From Atherinomorus stipes (Eukaryota > Chordata > Actinopteri > Atheriniformes > Atherinidae), in contig JALJCO010003930.1 in NCBI GenBank assembly GCA_023101725.1, forward strand, positions 58,936-122,935: a stretch of 64,000 bases of DNA. Direction: 5' to 3'. The notes beneath the pieces are model-generated. The model did not search any database, was not told the DNA's origin, and worked only from the letters and a program-made list of their open reading frames with translations. The translations under genes were made by a program, and so were the position numbers. Positions 22,006 to 36,000 of the stretch are shown piece after piece (the first letter of the stretch is position 1; every line of letters starts with the position of its first letter).

Positions 22006-25000
22006 GTAAGTCTCATTAATGCCTCCCATTTTACAACTGCTCTGCTGCAGAGCAGCTCCATAACCCTCCTGAATATTTCATCTGCTCCATTTTCTGTCAG
22101 AACCTCATTGTTTCTCACTTTCTTTAGTGCTACCTCACACGTTCCCTCCTCCGGTCTCAGGTTGTGTCAGTACTCGTCTTTCTTCTCGGTGTGCGTAGGT
22201 TTGCTCCTGCTTATACAACAAAACCAGGCTGAGCTGTGCTTTGAGTTGGTATTTCATCATTATGCCAGAGAAAGCTGCAACTCCCAGGTGGTTTAAATCA
22301 CTGAAATAAAACAGTGCTGCATACCCAATACTTAATATATAAAAGCATTATACAGTCTGCTATACGTATGCTGTAACTATTAGAAACCTCCGGTGCCTCC
22401 CACACGGAGCCTCGGGATGCTGTGAAACTCTAATATCCAGAGAGATTTCTCCAAATCCCAGACTTAATATGCTGCATGTATTGTCCAGAGTCATATTCAG
22501 GGATTTTTTGCCCTTGGCAAAACTTTCAGGTTTTGGCTCTCCTGCACTACTTTTATATTACACTGGAGTTTGGACTGGAAGCTGACAGGATAGAAACTGG
22601 GCTGTAAATCCTAACAGCACAAAATGCCTCACAATTAATGATTTGGGGAACCACTAAACACATAAACATGGTCCAACAAAATGATAAATTGAGTGATAAA
22701 AAGCTGTAAATGGCACATTTTTACATGTAAAGTAAATATGGCTCATTAGAGCAAACAGTTGTTTAAAGTTTCAAAGCCCATTTTACATCATATTGTTGCT
22801 AACTTCAGGGCAGTTTTGATTTAATAAGCTCATGACCTGAAAACTGCATGGTGGCTGTGAATTTCCTGAGGTTGAACCATGCAGTATTAATGCTAACAGC
22901 AACATGATTTAAACATTTGGAGACTCAGAAGAAGTTAGAATGGTCGTGACAATCCAAGGGACAAGTTTTTCATTTTTAAACAAATTTCCATTTTTGTATT
23001 TCAAGCCAACAAGACATTGTTGAACAAGTTCGGACAGTCATGCTTTTACCTCTTTGTAACGTAGCCAGTCATTGTCATTACACTTATTGTGGCACCGAGG
23101 ATGCAAATTAAAGTTTCTGGTCTCATTTTGTTCCATTCTTCCTGCAAACAAGTCTCCAAGTGTACTACAGTGCAGGATCATTTTCCAGACATTATTTACT
23201 GCACTATGAGACAACTTGTGCATTGTATAAGACGACCTGGACCTGCCTGAGAAAAAGGTGATGTCATCATCATCATGATTCCTGCTGCACCAACTCAGGG
23301 GAAAATAGGAGCCCTCAAGACAGCCACTTTTTGAAAATCGCAAACCACTTGTAAAAGCGTCCAACATGAGAACACCAGGTACACCACATATTTGCCACAT
23401 ATTTCACAAACAGTGTAATTATCAATAACAACAGCAAGTGACTCTTTACACTAGAAACTAGTGGAGATAATACACTGTAAATTCTAATAAGTTGGCTTTA
23501 CTTAAAAAAAATATGCAAACTCTCTGCCTCAAAAAAATTAAGTAAACTGGAATAGGAGTGATTAAGTAAAATAAACTGGTGGGTTTTAGCTACAACTATT
23601 GTCAGACCACAGACGTTTCTGTCGCGGTGCAGCAGCTGCTGGATAGTAGATGTTTAATACAGAAATAAACAAACAAACTAAAAGCAGTCACATGACACTA
23701 CCAACATAATTTATAAATCCCTCATTTGTGAATTATCTCCAATTTATTGTTAAAAGAAGTGAACTGCATTGTGGGAAACCTGCTCCCTCACCACCCGTAA
23801 TTTCCCTTTACTCATTTTAATTAAGCTGTTTCAACCTAAAGGTTGAATATGGAAAAGGAAAAAAAAGGGAAATAAGGTGTGTTAAAAAAAAAAACACCGG
23901 GGTAACCCGAAAAAACAAAAAAAAAAAAAAAACACACAAAAAAAAAAAAGAGAGCTCCTTTTTTTCGGAATGTATTCAAAATTCTTTCTCCCCCCTAAAA
24001 CACACGCCCTCCAAAACAAAAAGAGGGTTATTAAAAAAAAATAACCAAAATTTATAATTTTTTTTAAAATTTTTATGATTTTCCCACCGGTTTTTTTTTT
24101 TTATATATTTTATAAATATTAATTCCTTAAGTAAATTAAGTTATCTAACATGTTGCCCTCCAAAGTTCTTACAACTTATTTAGAATAAGTATTACTAACA
24201 ACTAAGTTAAAATTATGTTCTGCCTACTAGATAGAGTCTATTAAAACCAATATTACCATTTACAGCGTACATATCAGAAATAAATTAAAGATGGTGCCAC
24301 TGGATGCAATCATCTTGAAATCTGGAATCTTGGGGTTCTTTGCAATGCATGTTTATTTATTCATGTATGTATTTATTTATGTAACCTTTATTTTACCAGG
24401 AAGTACTTTGAGATAAGATCTCTTGTCTGAGGGAAATGTGGAAACAAGTCCCGTTTCTGATTGGCATACTTTAAAGCAACAGTTGGCAGGTTTGGTTTTG
24501 AGAGTCCTGCAGGTTTTAGATGTTTTACCCAATCTAAAAAACCTTATTGAAATTAAACGGATCAAGTTCTGCTCCAAGACTCATTCATCTGAATCAGGTG
24601 TGTTGAAACAAGAACACATATAAAACTTGCAGGACTGCAAGGCCTGAACTAGCCAACCCTGCTTCAGGCTAAAGTCCCACCTGGACCTAGCAGAGCCTCA
24701 GTTAAAGCTGCTGCCATGGACGAAGACTTGTTTTGTAGTTTGAAATTAAAACTAGATTCAAACTGGTTGGATTTTAGTGGGAAATCATGTTTAAATGCTG
24801 ATTTATAAACATTGCTCTGTATGTGATGAGTGTCAGCAGTCAGGATGACGCTAGCTGGCTAGCTTGTCTTTTATCTTTTACCAGCTGCAGCTCCAGCTGA
24901 TAAAAAGCCTCTGTTCTGAGTCACACAATCACTCACACCAAGTTCACACTTCCTTCCTGGAGGACAACAACTCTTAAATGCAGTCAATAAATAACACACA

Positions 25001-28000
25001 GGTGGAAGGAGCTAGCTACCGCAACCGTGCTGAGACGTAGCCGTTGCTTTTTTCCTGGTTTTAACTGATTTAACATCCTCAGCTGTTGCCGTATCTGTGG
25101 CAGCAAAGTGTTTGTAGCTCAACTAAATAATGCATGAGGGGAGGAGGGTTTGTTGTTGGAGGAAGCCAGCTCATTACTTGTGCCGTCTTGATCACTCACA
25201 TGCCACTGCATAGCTTTCCTCATTTAAACTTCCACAGATTGTAATGTATTACGTTTATTCTATATTTACTTGCCTGCTCATTATCTTTTAGGGTGCATGT
25301 GGGCTGCACGCATGAACACAATTTTATCTTCAGCACAGTTCGCAAAAGCCAGGTTATATCTTCTGAATCTCTGTGGGGTGGGGTGTAAAGCAGGTAGCAG
25401 TGCCCCCACTGCCCTCTACAGGTTGAAGGAAGCTTTGCACGGATATGTCACTGTTTCAGGCTGCCCACCTGGTTTTATGCACAACTCCACTTCTTCCTGA
25501 ACTTAAGCCAGCTTCTTTGTCTACTGTCTTTCATTATTGGACAAACTGATTAATCCAGGTGTGTCTGGGCTTTGTCCTCGTGATTACTGAGGTCAGGCAC
25601 TCCTGGACTAATCAAATCATCCAATAATGAAATACAGGAGACAAAGGAGCTGGCTTGAGTTCAGGGAGTAGTGGAGTTGTGCATAAAGCTGAGAAGTGTC
25701 ATTTACTGTATATTGAAAACATATTTGATGCTATATCTCAAAGATAAAAGATCTGATGTCTCAGTAAAATCTGGAAAAACTAGTCCATGCATTCATCTTC
25801 AGTTGCCATCTGTGACAGTAACGACACGTCACTTTTACTTTTACGTAATAAAATAAAATAAAACCCACGAAAAGTAGGAAGAGAAGACAACACCACTGTT
25901 TTCATGGTCTGCACGGGATTAGAAATCATAGACAATCACATCAGGCGTCTAACATCAAGGCTGGAAGAGCACAGAAAGAGCAGGAGAAGAAGAACCGAGC
26001 AGCAGGCGATACTTCATTTTATGGAGGAAGAAAGGAGAGCAGAACGCCACAGATGAGGCGCATTCGGACAGAGAGGTTCTAGGAACGCGTTTTCTATAAC
26101 TACCTGTCTCGAGTTTAGTTATAAGAACTACCTCCCCCATCAGTTTGTTTTTGCAAATGAGGACTTTGTCAGGGACCATGTGTGACACAATCGTCTACGA
26201 ACGGGGACAAATTTATGCCCCAGCAGATCTGATACAAAACTGAGGTTTCTCATCTCTTTTATTCAAAGCTATTATAAAAGCTAACTTAACAGCTTTCCAT
26301 CATCAAGGTAATTTGTATCATGTACAGTAACGTCTTGTTGTTACTTTTCGCTGAAGTGCGCCCGGACACTTTAGTGGGCAGTCCGTCCACTAAAGTGTCC
26401 TGGCAGCAGCCGCAGATTCTACTGCCACATTTTGCAGCTGTATTTGGGTCATTAAATTAGTATGGAAATAATTGCTTTTTGACATTTCAAAATAGTTATC
26501 GATTCAGGACATGCACCATTGTGATCGATTTGATAATGAATTGGTACACTCCTATTGTAATAGTTCTTGTTGTTATTACGATCTCGGTAAACAGGTAAAC
26601 AGGTAAACAGCTGTGGGACTTTTTAAATATGGTGGGACGGAAGATGCGGAGATCACGCAAGGGACACGGTTTGCCAGTTCTACCAATCACCAAACATCTA
26701 CGTATTTCAGTTCCTATGGAACCCCGAAAAGACCCTGCCTCGGAGTAGGAGCTAAAAAGGTTATAGGAACTGAGGTCCGAGGTCCGTAGTTCCTATATGT
26801 CTGAATGCGCAAAAAAACGGCCTGGTTCCCGAAAAGGTTCTAAGAACTCCAAAAGGTTCCTACAGTCCGAAAGCGCCTATCGAGGAGATGACGCATAAAG
26901 TTAACTTATTAAACATACACCATTTTTTTTTTCATGTCATATCTGTAAACATTTAGGATGTTATTCTATTGTTTTCGTTTATTGGCAACAAAATACTAAA
27001 CACCCTCATTGTATCTGTTCCTAAAAGACCCTGCCTCAGAGTAGGAGCTAAAGTGGTTTCTAGGAACTGAGAGTTGTGGTCAGTTATTGAGGTCAGACAC
27101 ACCTGGATTACTCAGTTTGTCCAATAATGAAAGACAGGAAGCAAAGGTGCTGTCTGAAGTTCAGGAAGTAGTGGAAGCGTGCATATAGCCCATTGCATGA
27201 AATGTGCATACAAATAAACTTGCCTTACCTTATGATTGAACTTTGTGCAATTAAAATTAAGAAATGACCTCAACGTTACAGATGACTCACCTTTTTTTAA
27301 TTTTTAATGTTATTGTAATAGTTATGCTGTTATTAATGCCCCTCATACAGCTGCCTGCATCTGTAGGTAACAGAGTGAAACACATCAGCGACATATCTTC
27401 ATATTCTTTTACATAACGAGGCTGCAAAGCTGCCTGCATAACTAAGATGCATGCATGGATTATCAAGAACAGCTGCTGGCTGCTTTGCTCAGTTTTCCCT
27501 GCGGTTGCTGGAGCTATAAGAACAGAAATATGTTTGGCAGGTGGGTCTATGGGGGTTCTGCATGTACACTAATTTAAGGTGTAATTAGAGATGTAAACTT
27601 TTGCATAAAGTTACCTTAACTTCCTTAAATGTAAACCCGCTTTGTTTAGTAAGACTTTTAAAACATGTTATATTTGTTCAATTTGGATACAAAAGGCAGT
27701 TTAAATCAACTCAATTCCAAATAGGAAAAAACAAAACTTTAAAATACTTGCTAAATGTGCAGCTATTGATCAATGAAAATTGAAGACGTTTTGAGGATTA
27801 AAAGAAAATTATTTCTTCCAATTGAAGTTCAATAAATGAAAGGAACAAGAATTGTCTTCATAGCTGGAATCTTGTTCTGAAGTGGCAGAAACCACCATGA
27901 GATGAATGGGATGCAGCCCAGTTGCGCTTCTGCTCCGTTTTGCAGAGCTATGGCCCGTGTCCAAATTACAGACTTCATCCTACGAGGCCGGATTTGAAGG

Positions 28001-31000
28001 CCGCTTATGTCACAGCGATGCGACCAAGGATGTCCAGATTTGAAGGCTCCTTCAAAAGCAGCCTACAAATGTGGCCTTATCTCCCCCAGATTTTAAGGGT
28101 GGTCCAATGGTCCTTTGTGGCTAATCCTATCCCAAGATGCATTGCGGCTGAATAGGACATTCTACCACAGTTTTCTAAACTTACGACACATTTTCATTTT
28201 TCAATTTGATTTTATCATTGTGTACAAGTTAAAGGGACATTGTGTAACAATTGTATATCGCAGCAATTTGCTTGTATTTTTCACGCTACATTCACGTGAA
28301 ACCGGGCAGACAGCAGATGGACGACAGCCGCTGCATGTAAAGGCATAAACAGCCTCTATGTGAAGACGTGGTCTGTCAGTTACGGTGACTTCAGTCCTCA
28401 TCTCTGATATGTTGTCATGGTGATGTCGTATTGTTTTCCCTGACCCATGTTTTACCATCTTTCTCTCGGCTTCTGTAATTAAAATTACATCTGGTTTGTA
28501 ACCGACGGCCGTCTGCCCGACTGCACATGAATGCAGCATCAGTGTAACGCTCGGTTCCTCCTCACTGCACCGCGGTGACTTTTCAAAAGCATTACCTCGA
28601 ACTGAGCCGACAACTCCGGTGCTCCGGTGAGTTTCCGTGGTTTCCTGCTGTCACACTTATACTGAACGTAAAAACATGGCGACACAACATGGCAGCCACC
28701 ACTGAGCCGACCCGTTCCGTGTGAGTATGAATGATACAAACAGCAAATTCAGAGCTTACAGGAGCACTTCAGTTTGTTGATGGGAGCGATTACTGATTAA
28801 TGAAAAAACACTTTTGAACCAAATAATCAATTTTTGTGAATAAATAACAGAACTTACACAATATCCCTTTAATATTACTGTCTTTCATTTGCTATTGTCC
28901 ATGAAATTAGCTTAAGTTAACACAAAACTCTTGAAATCTTATAAACTTTATAAAATACATTTACCTGGATTTGATTTTCTCTCAGCCGGAGTAATAAAAA
29001 ATCCCGCCGCCGTTGATAAAGCTGCTGCAACTCCCCTAAAAACAGCAGAATAACGGTAAAGCTGATATTTTGCAGCTCCATTTTGCTTCAGTTTAGCGCC
29101 ATAACAGTTGCTAGGCAACGAGAGATATGTCAAGGAGGCTAGACTGTCCAAATTTAACAGCCTGTCATTTCCGCCTTACGCGTCCTTTGAAGGACCTAGC
29201 CCCTGAATTTGGACGTGGCCATCGTACCTGTTTCTGCTGCGGGATCAAAGGTGACATCAGGGGTATTTGGATGATTAGATGGCTGTTACTGAACTCCTCA
29301 AAATAAAGCTGGCACTTTACTTCTTAAAAAAACAAAGCAGAAGAGCTTTGAAAATGGCTAAATTTCACCTTTTCCTCTACGTTTTAACCGTCAGTTAAGG
29401 TCATGCTTAGAGACAGACAGCATGATCACACAAAGAAACATCTGGGACGAGTTTTCTCCTCTCCGGGGATGAGCTGTTGGATACGAGAAGGAAAAAATGA
29501 TGGAGTCTCCGGCAACTGAACTCTTTATTGCACGTTGTATAGATGCTGATGCCAGGAAATTTGGGATGAGAGAAATCTGCAAAGTAAAGGCGTGAGCAGA
29601 CTGAGGATGGAGGGATCTTTGTTACTGTCAATCACACCTGCTTGCCTCATCTTTGCCTCAGAGCAGCAGATGGTTAACGGGCTGGGAGGAGACCAGTCAG
29701 CCGTTACCGCGCTTTGTTTTGATTTTTTGGCTCGGGACAAACAGATGTTCCTGTCACAGAGTAATGAAGTTGTTTAAAACACTGACTGAGAAACTAAGCA
29801 GCTCGAACAGTGACAGAGCTGGAGCTGAAAAAAGGTCCGTCCAGAGGATTTTACATCAGATGTGTTTGTGCATCAAAACTCACAAAGAAACAAACTGATG
29901 TGATTTTAAAGAAGCTGGCAAGATAAAAAAAAAAAAAATCAAAAATTAAAAAAGGAAATCTTGAAAAACAGAAAGTACTCGTTTTTGCCTGAGGAGGCAA
30001 CGTGCACAGGCTGAAGGGCAAGGACAATTTTGTTTCAAAGGGTGCACAAATTGCTCTGTGCAGCCTGATTTCTATAAACACAGCTATCAGGTGTCCCAAT
30101 TACAGCTAGAAAACAGGCTCACGTGTGACTTATTATCTTTTCATAGCGTGCTTCTGGTTCAGGCCACGGTTATCTGTCACCTCGCTGCTGCAGCGCTCTG
30201 ACAGCTTTCACCGTGTGCAGAGATGAACCTCTACAGATGGTCCCAACTGGTGTCTCGTTCTCCATCAACCACATGAGACACGTGAGAAGAACGGACGCAG
30301 GAAAAACTGAGGACTTGAGTCTCGGCAAGAAATTCCATTAGCTATAGATAGAGCTTACATTTATCAAATAAATTTGGGATTTGGGGGGGTTATCAATATT
30401 AACACATTTTTGCAGAGATAAGTCTCTGAAATTAACACATTCATTTCTTCAATGATTACTTTAGTTTTTTTTCAACCTGGAGCTTATTTCTAGGAAGTTT
30501 TACGTGCATTTAATCACCGGTAAATTTTCTGTATCACTCTGACTCCTTCAGACGTCATTTAGATAAGTTATGATACGCATATGTAGGGCTGGACGATAAT
30601 TCATTATTGATATATATCGATGGATAGAGGTTTTTTCAATAGAAAAAAAGAGGGTCAATAAAAGTTTGATATAGAAACACAGTTTTCCGCTGTAGCCTAT
30701 CGGGTAGCGTGATACTACAGTCACTCCTTCTTACCAATCACAAACGCAGACCCAAAAGACTGAACTGGAATTCAGCGTTAGTGTGATCTTTATTATAAGT
30801 AGGTCATTCAGCAAAAGCTTAAAGGGGATGTTTTGTTTTTTTTTCTCAATCTGGACCTATTTTCTTGCATGAAATACATTCGTTTACTCACCCTGATAGT
30901 TTTGATCAAGAAGAACTTGAATTCTTTCGGGAGATATTTAGATCCACTTGAGATCAGCGTCTAATATAATGTCTGTAAATAAGGAGGAATCACGACAAAA

Positions 31001-32983
31001 AATCCTCTTTAAATGACCAGGGGTGCACCTGAAATGGCTTTTAATTTGATCATGGCTTTTTTGTTTTTTGATAAATATCGCTATCGATCGATACAGATTT
31101 TTTTTTATAGAAAATGTTTTTTTGATATCGTCCAGCCCTACGCGTATATCCATATAATGGAAGTGAAGGGGGCAAAATGAATGGGCCTCTATAAGGCATC
31201 AGCTGCAGCAAAACTCCTAATTACACAAATACTTAATGATACCAGGGTGGTCAAACGATACTGCTGACCTTCACCTAGTCACAGTGATGGTGTAAGACAG
31301 AGACACTTCCTTTATTCTCACAGCTGTCCTTTACATCCAGGCTCACACCGTCTGAACAAGTGCCCCCCCCCCCCACTGGATCGTTTAACATCTTTTAATG
31401 TTTTTATTGTCTAAATTGCATGATGGTATCAATAAGAGTATCAATAAATATCAGTATCAATAAGGATAATCAATTAAGGACAGACCAATATACCAGCCGG
31501 TGGATATTTTAGGTCGATGTTTGCGTTTTTTGATGGTATCTGCTGATAAGTCAGGTGTGGTGGCCAATACCCCCCCCCCCGCATAATTTACAGACTTTCT
31601 AAAATATTTGCATTAATTATAAGTTTAACGTTTCTATTTAATATTTGTTTACTAATGCACTGTTTCTTTTTTATATATTTATTCGAGGTGCTTTGTTCTT
31701 TTTTGTTATATCAAAAGAGTTGTAAAGTTACTTTTCATTGTGTTCTTCATTAAATTTACTTGGGAGTCAAATGCAGTATCGGCCCCAAATATCGGCAGGT
31801 TGTATCGGCTGAGGCTGATGAGAAAATATCACTATCGGCCAAAAACAATCTGTATCGGTCTGTGCTTACTATCGATATTGGTATCATACCACTAAAATGT
31901 GTGTGTATGTATCAGAGGTGGAAGTTACTAATTACATTGACTCAAGATACTGTAATTGAGTAGTTTTTATGAGTAATTTATCATTTTTGAGTAGTTTTTG
32001 AAATCAGTAATTTCACTTTTACTCAAGTACGTTTTGACCCAAGTAATTTACTTCACTACTTTGGAACCCACCCCCATTACTGAGTACAAGATGAAATGCA
32101 GGAGGAGAAAAATCAGCCTGAGCAGGTTTTACGTCGAACGTTACAGATTGTTCTCTGTATCATACGCTGAAAGGAAATCTCACTGATGATGATGATGATG
32201 GTGCCGAACAGGAGATGGAGACTGAGGAGGCTGAGGGTTGAATTCCCGTAGAAGAGATGAAGGAAATCCTTGGCCAGATCTCTGCCAACGCAAACCAGGC
32301 AACAACTTCATCATACGAACACTGACACATTCTCCAATGCTAGTATTCAGTGGGCAGAATATTCTTTGGAGCGGCACTTTATTTCACTTCTTAAAGTAAG
32401 AAGTCATCGTGCTTATTTGTTTATTAAGACAATTGAATTTAAAGGGATAGTACACCCACAGAATGATGTGCCTTCATCTTCTGCTCACCCTCATGCTGAG
32501 CAAGACTCTGGCACACTTTTTTAATATCTCAAATGCAGCCGGAGTTCAAGGGGGAGGGGGGGGTTCCTTATCCACCAACATTTATATAATGGGATTCACT
32601 GGTGCCTGAAACAAAAAGGTCCATAAAAGTCCACAAAAACTCATCAATATTGCTCCATACTGCTCGTCCAAGGTAATCAAGCACAATGTAAACAGCGAAT
32701 TTCTTCTTTTACACTTGCATTATCGGCAGAGTGGGCGCTGAACGCCGCGGCTTCCGTAGTGTCGTGAACTCGCACGGACCCGCATCGGGGAAGAACGATG
32801 TTCTACTGTTTAGGATTAAAAAATATACTAAATGATGTGGTTTCCAGTAAATTATGCACACTACCCATAATTTACCCATATTTAGATGGGTACTTTTACT
32901 TTTACTTGAGTAGAATTTAAGTAAAGATATTTTTGCTTAATTACAATTTTTCTTTACTTTTTCCACCTCTGGTATGTATATAT

Positions 32984-33061
<78 letters not shown>

Positions 33062-36000
33062 AAATATGGGTGTGTGTATGCATACATGAATGTAATTATT
33101 TTATTTTTTGAGAGACATCAACGGTATCTTCATCTTGTTTTTATTTATTCTTGTTATTTTTTATTACTTTTATTTTTGTGTACCTTGATCTACTTTCATT
33201 ATTTTTAATGTTTTTATTATTGTTCTTATTACTTTTATTGTGTTGACTTATCAAGGATGGAAATGAGCTTTGCTATAATCCTGCGTATTTACGTTTTATG
33301 TTCATTAATATGCATTGCTCTGTCCCTTTTTAAATAAGCTCGGAGGAAAAAAAAAGGAAAAATAAATGATTATGATATACATCCCTAGCCAGCAGATGGC
33401 GCCGTTTTGACTTCAAATACTTCAAAGCAGAGAGTTAGCGTGTCAGTGTGATTCAGTGCTTCACAGGCTTCAGCTTCATCTTCCTCCCCAGACACCAGCT
33501 CAGGTTTCAGGCTTGCTGGTCAGTTTCCCTCAGCGTCGCTGTGCAGGATCTCAGGAGCCCCACACTCCAAACGGTGAAGTCTCCTCACCTCTGGTGTGAT
33601 GGGTCAGACGTGAAGGCAGGTGAAGTGCTGCCGCCTTAAAAGCAGCACTTTATGAGAAAACTGAATGGTGCTATTAAACGCTTTAGCAAAGATCCCATTT
33701 AGATTAATTCCGGTTCCTTCTTGAAAACATGGTTGAACGCATCAACCTGCATCGAGTCGCAGTTTGTTCTTTCCTGCAGAGAGAGAGCTGCTATAAAACA
33801 CCTCCATAAAAGCCGACACAAACATCTGCCGTTTACACCCACCTGGTCACACGCCGTTCTCCTTTATGGAGGTAATTTCCCACTTTTTGGTGGAACATCA
33901 ATAGTGTGCAGGACGAGACTTCATATGATAACTATCATCTGCTGTTTTGTTTCATTTCCACTTCGTCCAATTCCTGCAACTTGTTTCCTTTTACCTCATA
34001 AAAGCAGCTGGTCTGTCCCTCTGCTGCCTCCACTATCACCTCCCTCTGACACCAACATGAATCTGCATCCTCTCCTCTCCCTCTGCTTCAGTGTGACTGC
34101 AGTGCGTCTGCCGGACGGTTTGTCCTTCGTCGTCTACGAGTTCTGGGACGGAGAAGAAGAGTGGAAGAGGTGAGTGACCCAGAGAAACCCCCCCCCCTCT
34201 GGGTGATATCTGTCACAGGTCAACATGAAAACATGAATGATTTTCTGGAACTTTTGGCCTCTTAAGAAAAGAAGTGATCCAAAGCAACAGGCAGGATGAA
34301 GCATCTGCGATTGATCCGAGTTTGGTGCTGCTGGATGATTGATTCTCAATGCCGATCCACCGTAGAAGTATGAAAAGTCATTACAGAGCCAAGACATTCA
34401 TATTGTTGTGAGAAAAACCCTTTGAGTCAGCATTCAGGCTCCCGAGCGTGCGGCTCCCGTCTGCCTCCGTTTGTATTGATTGCTGATAAATAAAAAGACA
34501 GCGAACTTTTCTTCCATTACGGCCTGTTAAAAAAATCCCTTCTTCCACATTTAATTAGCATTCTTCATCTGCGTCAGGTCATCATGATGTAGTGATGGTG
34601 GGAGGAAGAGAGGCTGCTGATGCAGCTGCCCGCCGATCGGAGTTTCTGCTCCGCTGCTCGCAGCATCACGCTGCCATTAATATTTCAGGTCTTACAGTAA
34701 AGCTGCGGCCGCACTGAGAGGTTTGAGGCCATGCGTGCTTTGGAGTGACTGTGCAGATGTGTGTGTTTCTCACCCAAATCTCTGATTCCAGGCACCTTCA
34801 GTCGGCTCCCAACAAAGCCTTTCAGCATGTGAAGGTGGACACACTGTGCCAGCCAGAGGCCGTGTCGTCTGTAGCCGTGCCAGGTCAGTAGAAGGCCACC
34901 AAATAATGCAACTGAGCTGTAAGACTGAAGTTCTTTTATTTTAATTCATTTTAGTTTTCATGGAGAAAATGTGAATTTTTGAACCCACACTGGAAAAAGC
35001 CACTCTTACTTTTTTTTATTTTTTTTTGCTTGTAATAAGCAAAAAACAACAACAACACAATATTTCTTGAAGTAAGACTCATTCTTAGCTATATTTTACA
35101 ATTATTGTGAAATTTTGTGTCTCATAAGTTGTGATGCAAAACAAAGACTTCACAATACAATACAATACATATGATACGTGGGTCACGATACAATACAATA
35201 TTGCGATATTGTTACATTGCGATATATTGTGATTTTCTAGGCACTTCAGAGAAATTGAAAATGCAGCTTGAAATAAAAGTGGGGGGGGGGGAGGTCGGGG
35301 GGGAAGGTGTTAGGGGGGGTTTTTTTTTTGTTTAAAAGGGTAAAAAGGAGACTCTAAACACATGTACCTGTGTACATATATAAGTTATTATTTATAAATT
35401 CTTTATGACTGAAATAATCAATGAAATTCAATTTCTCCATATCCTGTTTATTAAACATGGACAGGTTTCTTTGCCACTTGGATCTCATAATAAAACCATT
35501 TACAGCCGTCCCGCTGAACATAAATATTTCTCACTGTTTCTCACAAATCTTTCTCACAACTGAATAGATGTGCAAATAAAATAAAAAATAAAGTACTTTT
35601 GAAACCAGTATTACCACAGCTACGTTGGAATTGTATAAATGTACACAAATTCATGTGAAATTAGTAAAACAGTAAAACACATATTAGTGCATATGAGAAA
35701 TAAACATTTCAGTCAGTCATAATTTCATGAAAACCTGGACACATTTTAACTACATAACATTTTACCTGAACCTGAAGACCGCACATAGATATCAGTGCTG
35801 AAGCAGGGACTTTTCTACATGCTGGACCAAAATGTTGCGAGATTTAATTGTTCTATTACGAAATCTCACGACATTTCAATAATAATAATAATAATATATA
35901 CTTTATTAATCCCAATTAGAGTGCCAATTAGGAAGTTCATTCTCTGCATATAACCCATCTCAGGTTGACCCTGAGAGCAGCAGGCAGCCAACTGCAGCGC

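Noticed and set aside
33721..34173. 150-codon forward frame as a complete gene
   Set aside because: Only its last 26 or so codons are the necab2 exon at 34092-34169. The rest is intron that happens to lack stops, and a clear acceptor lies at 34090-34091.
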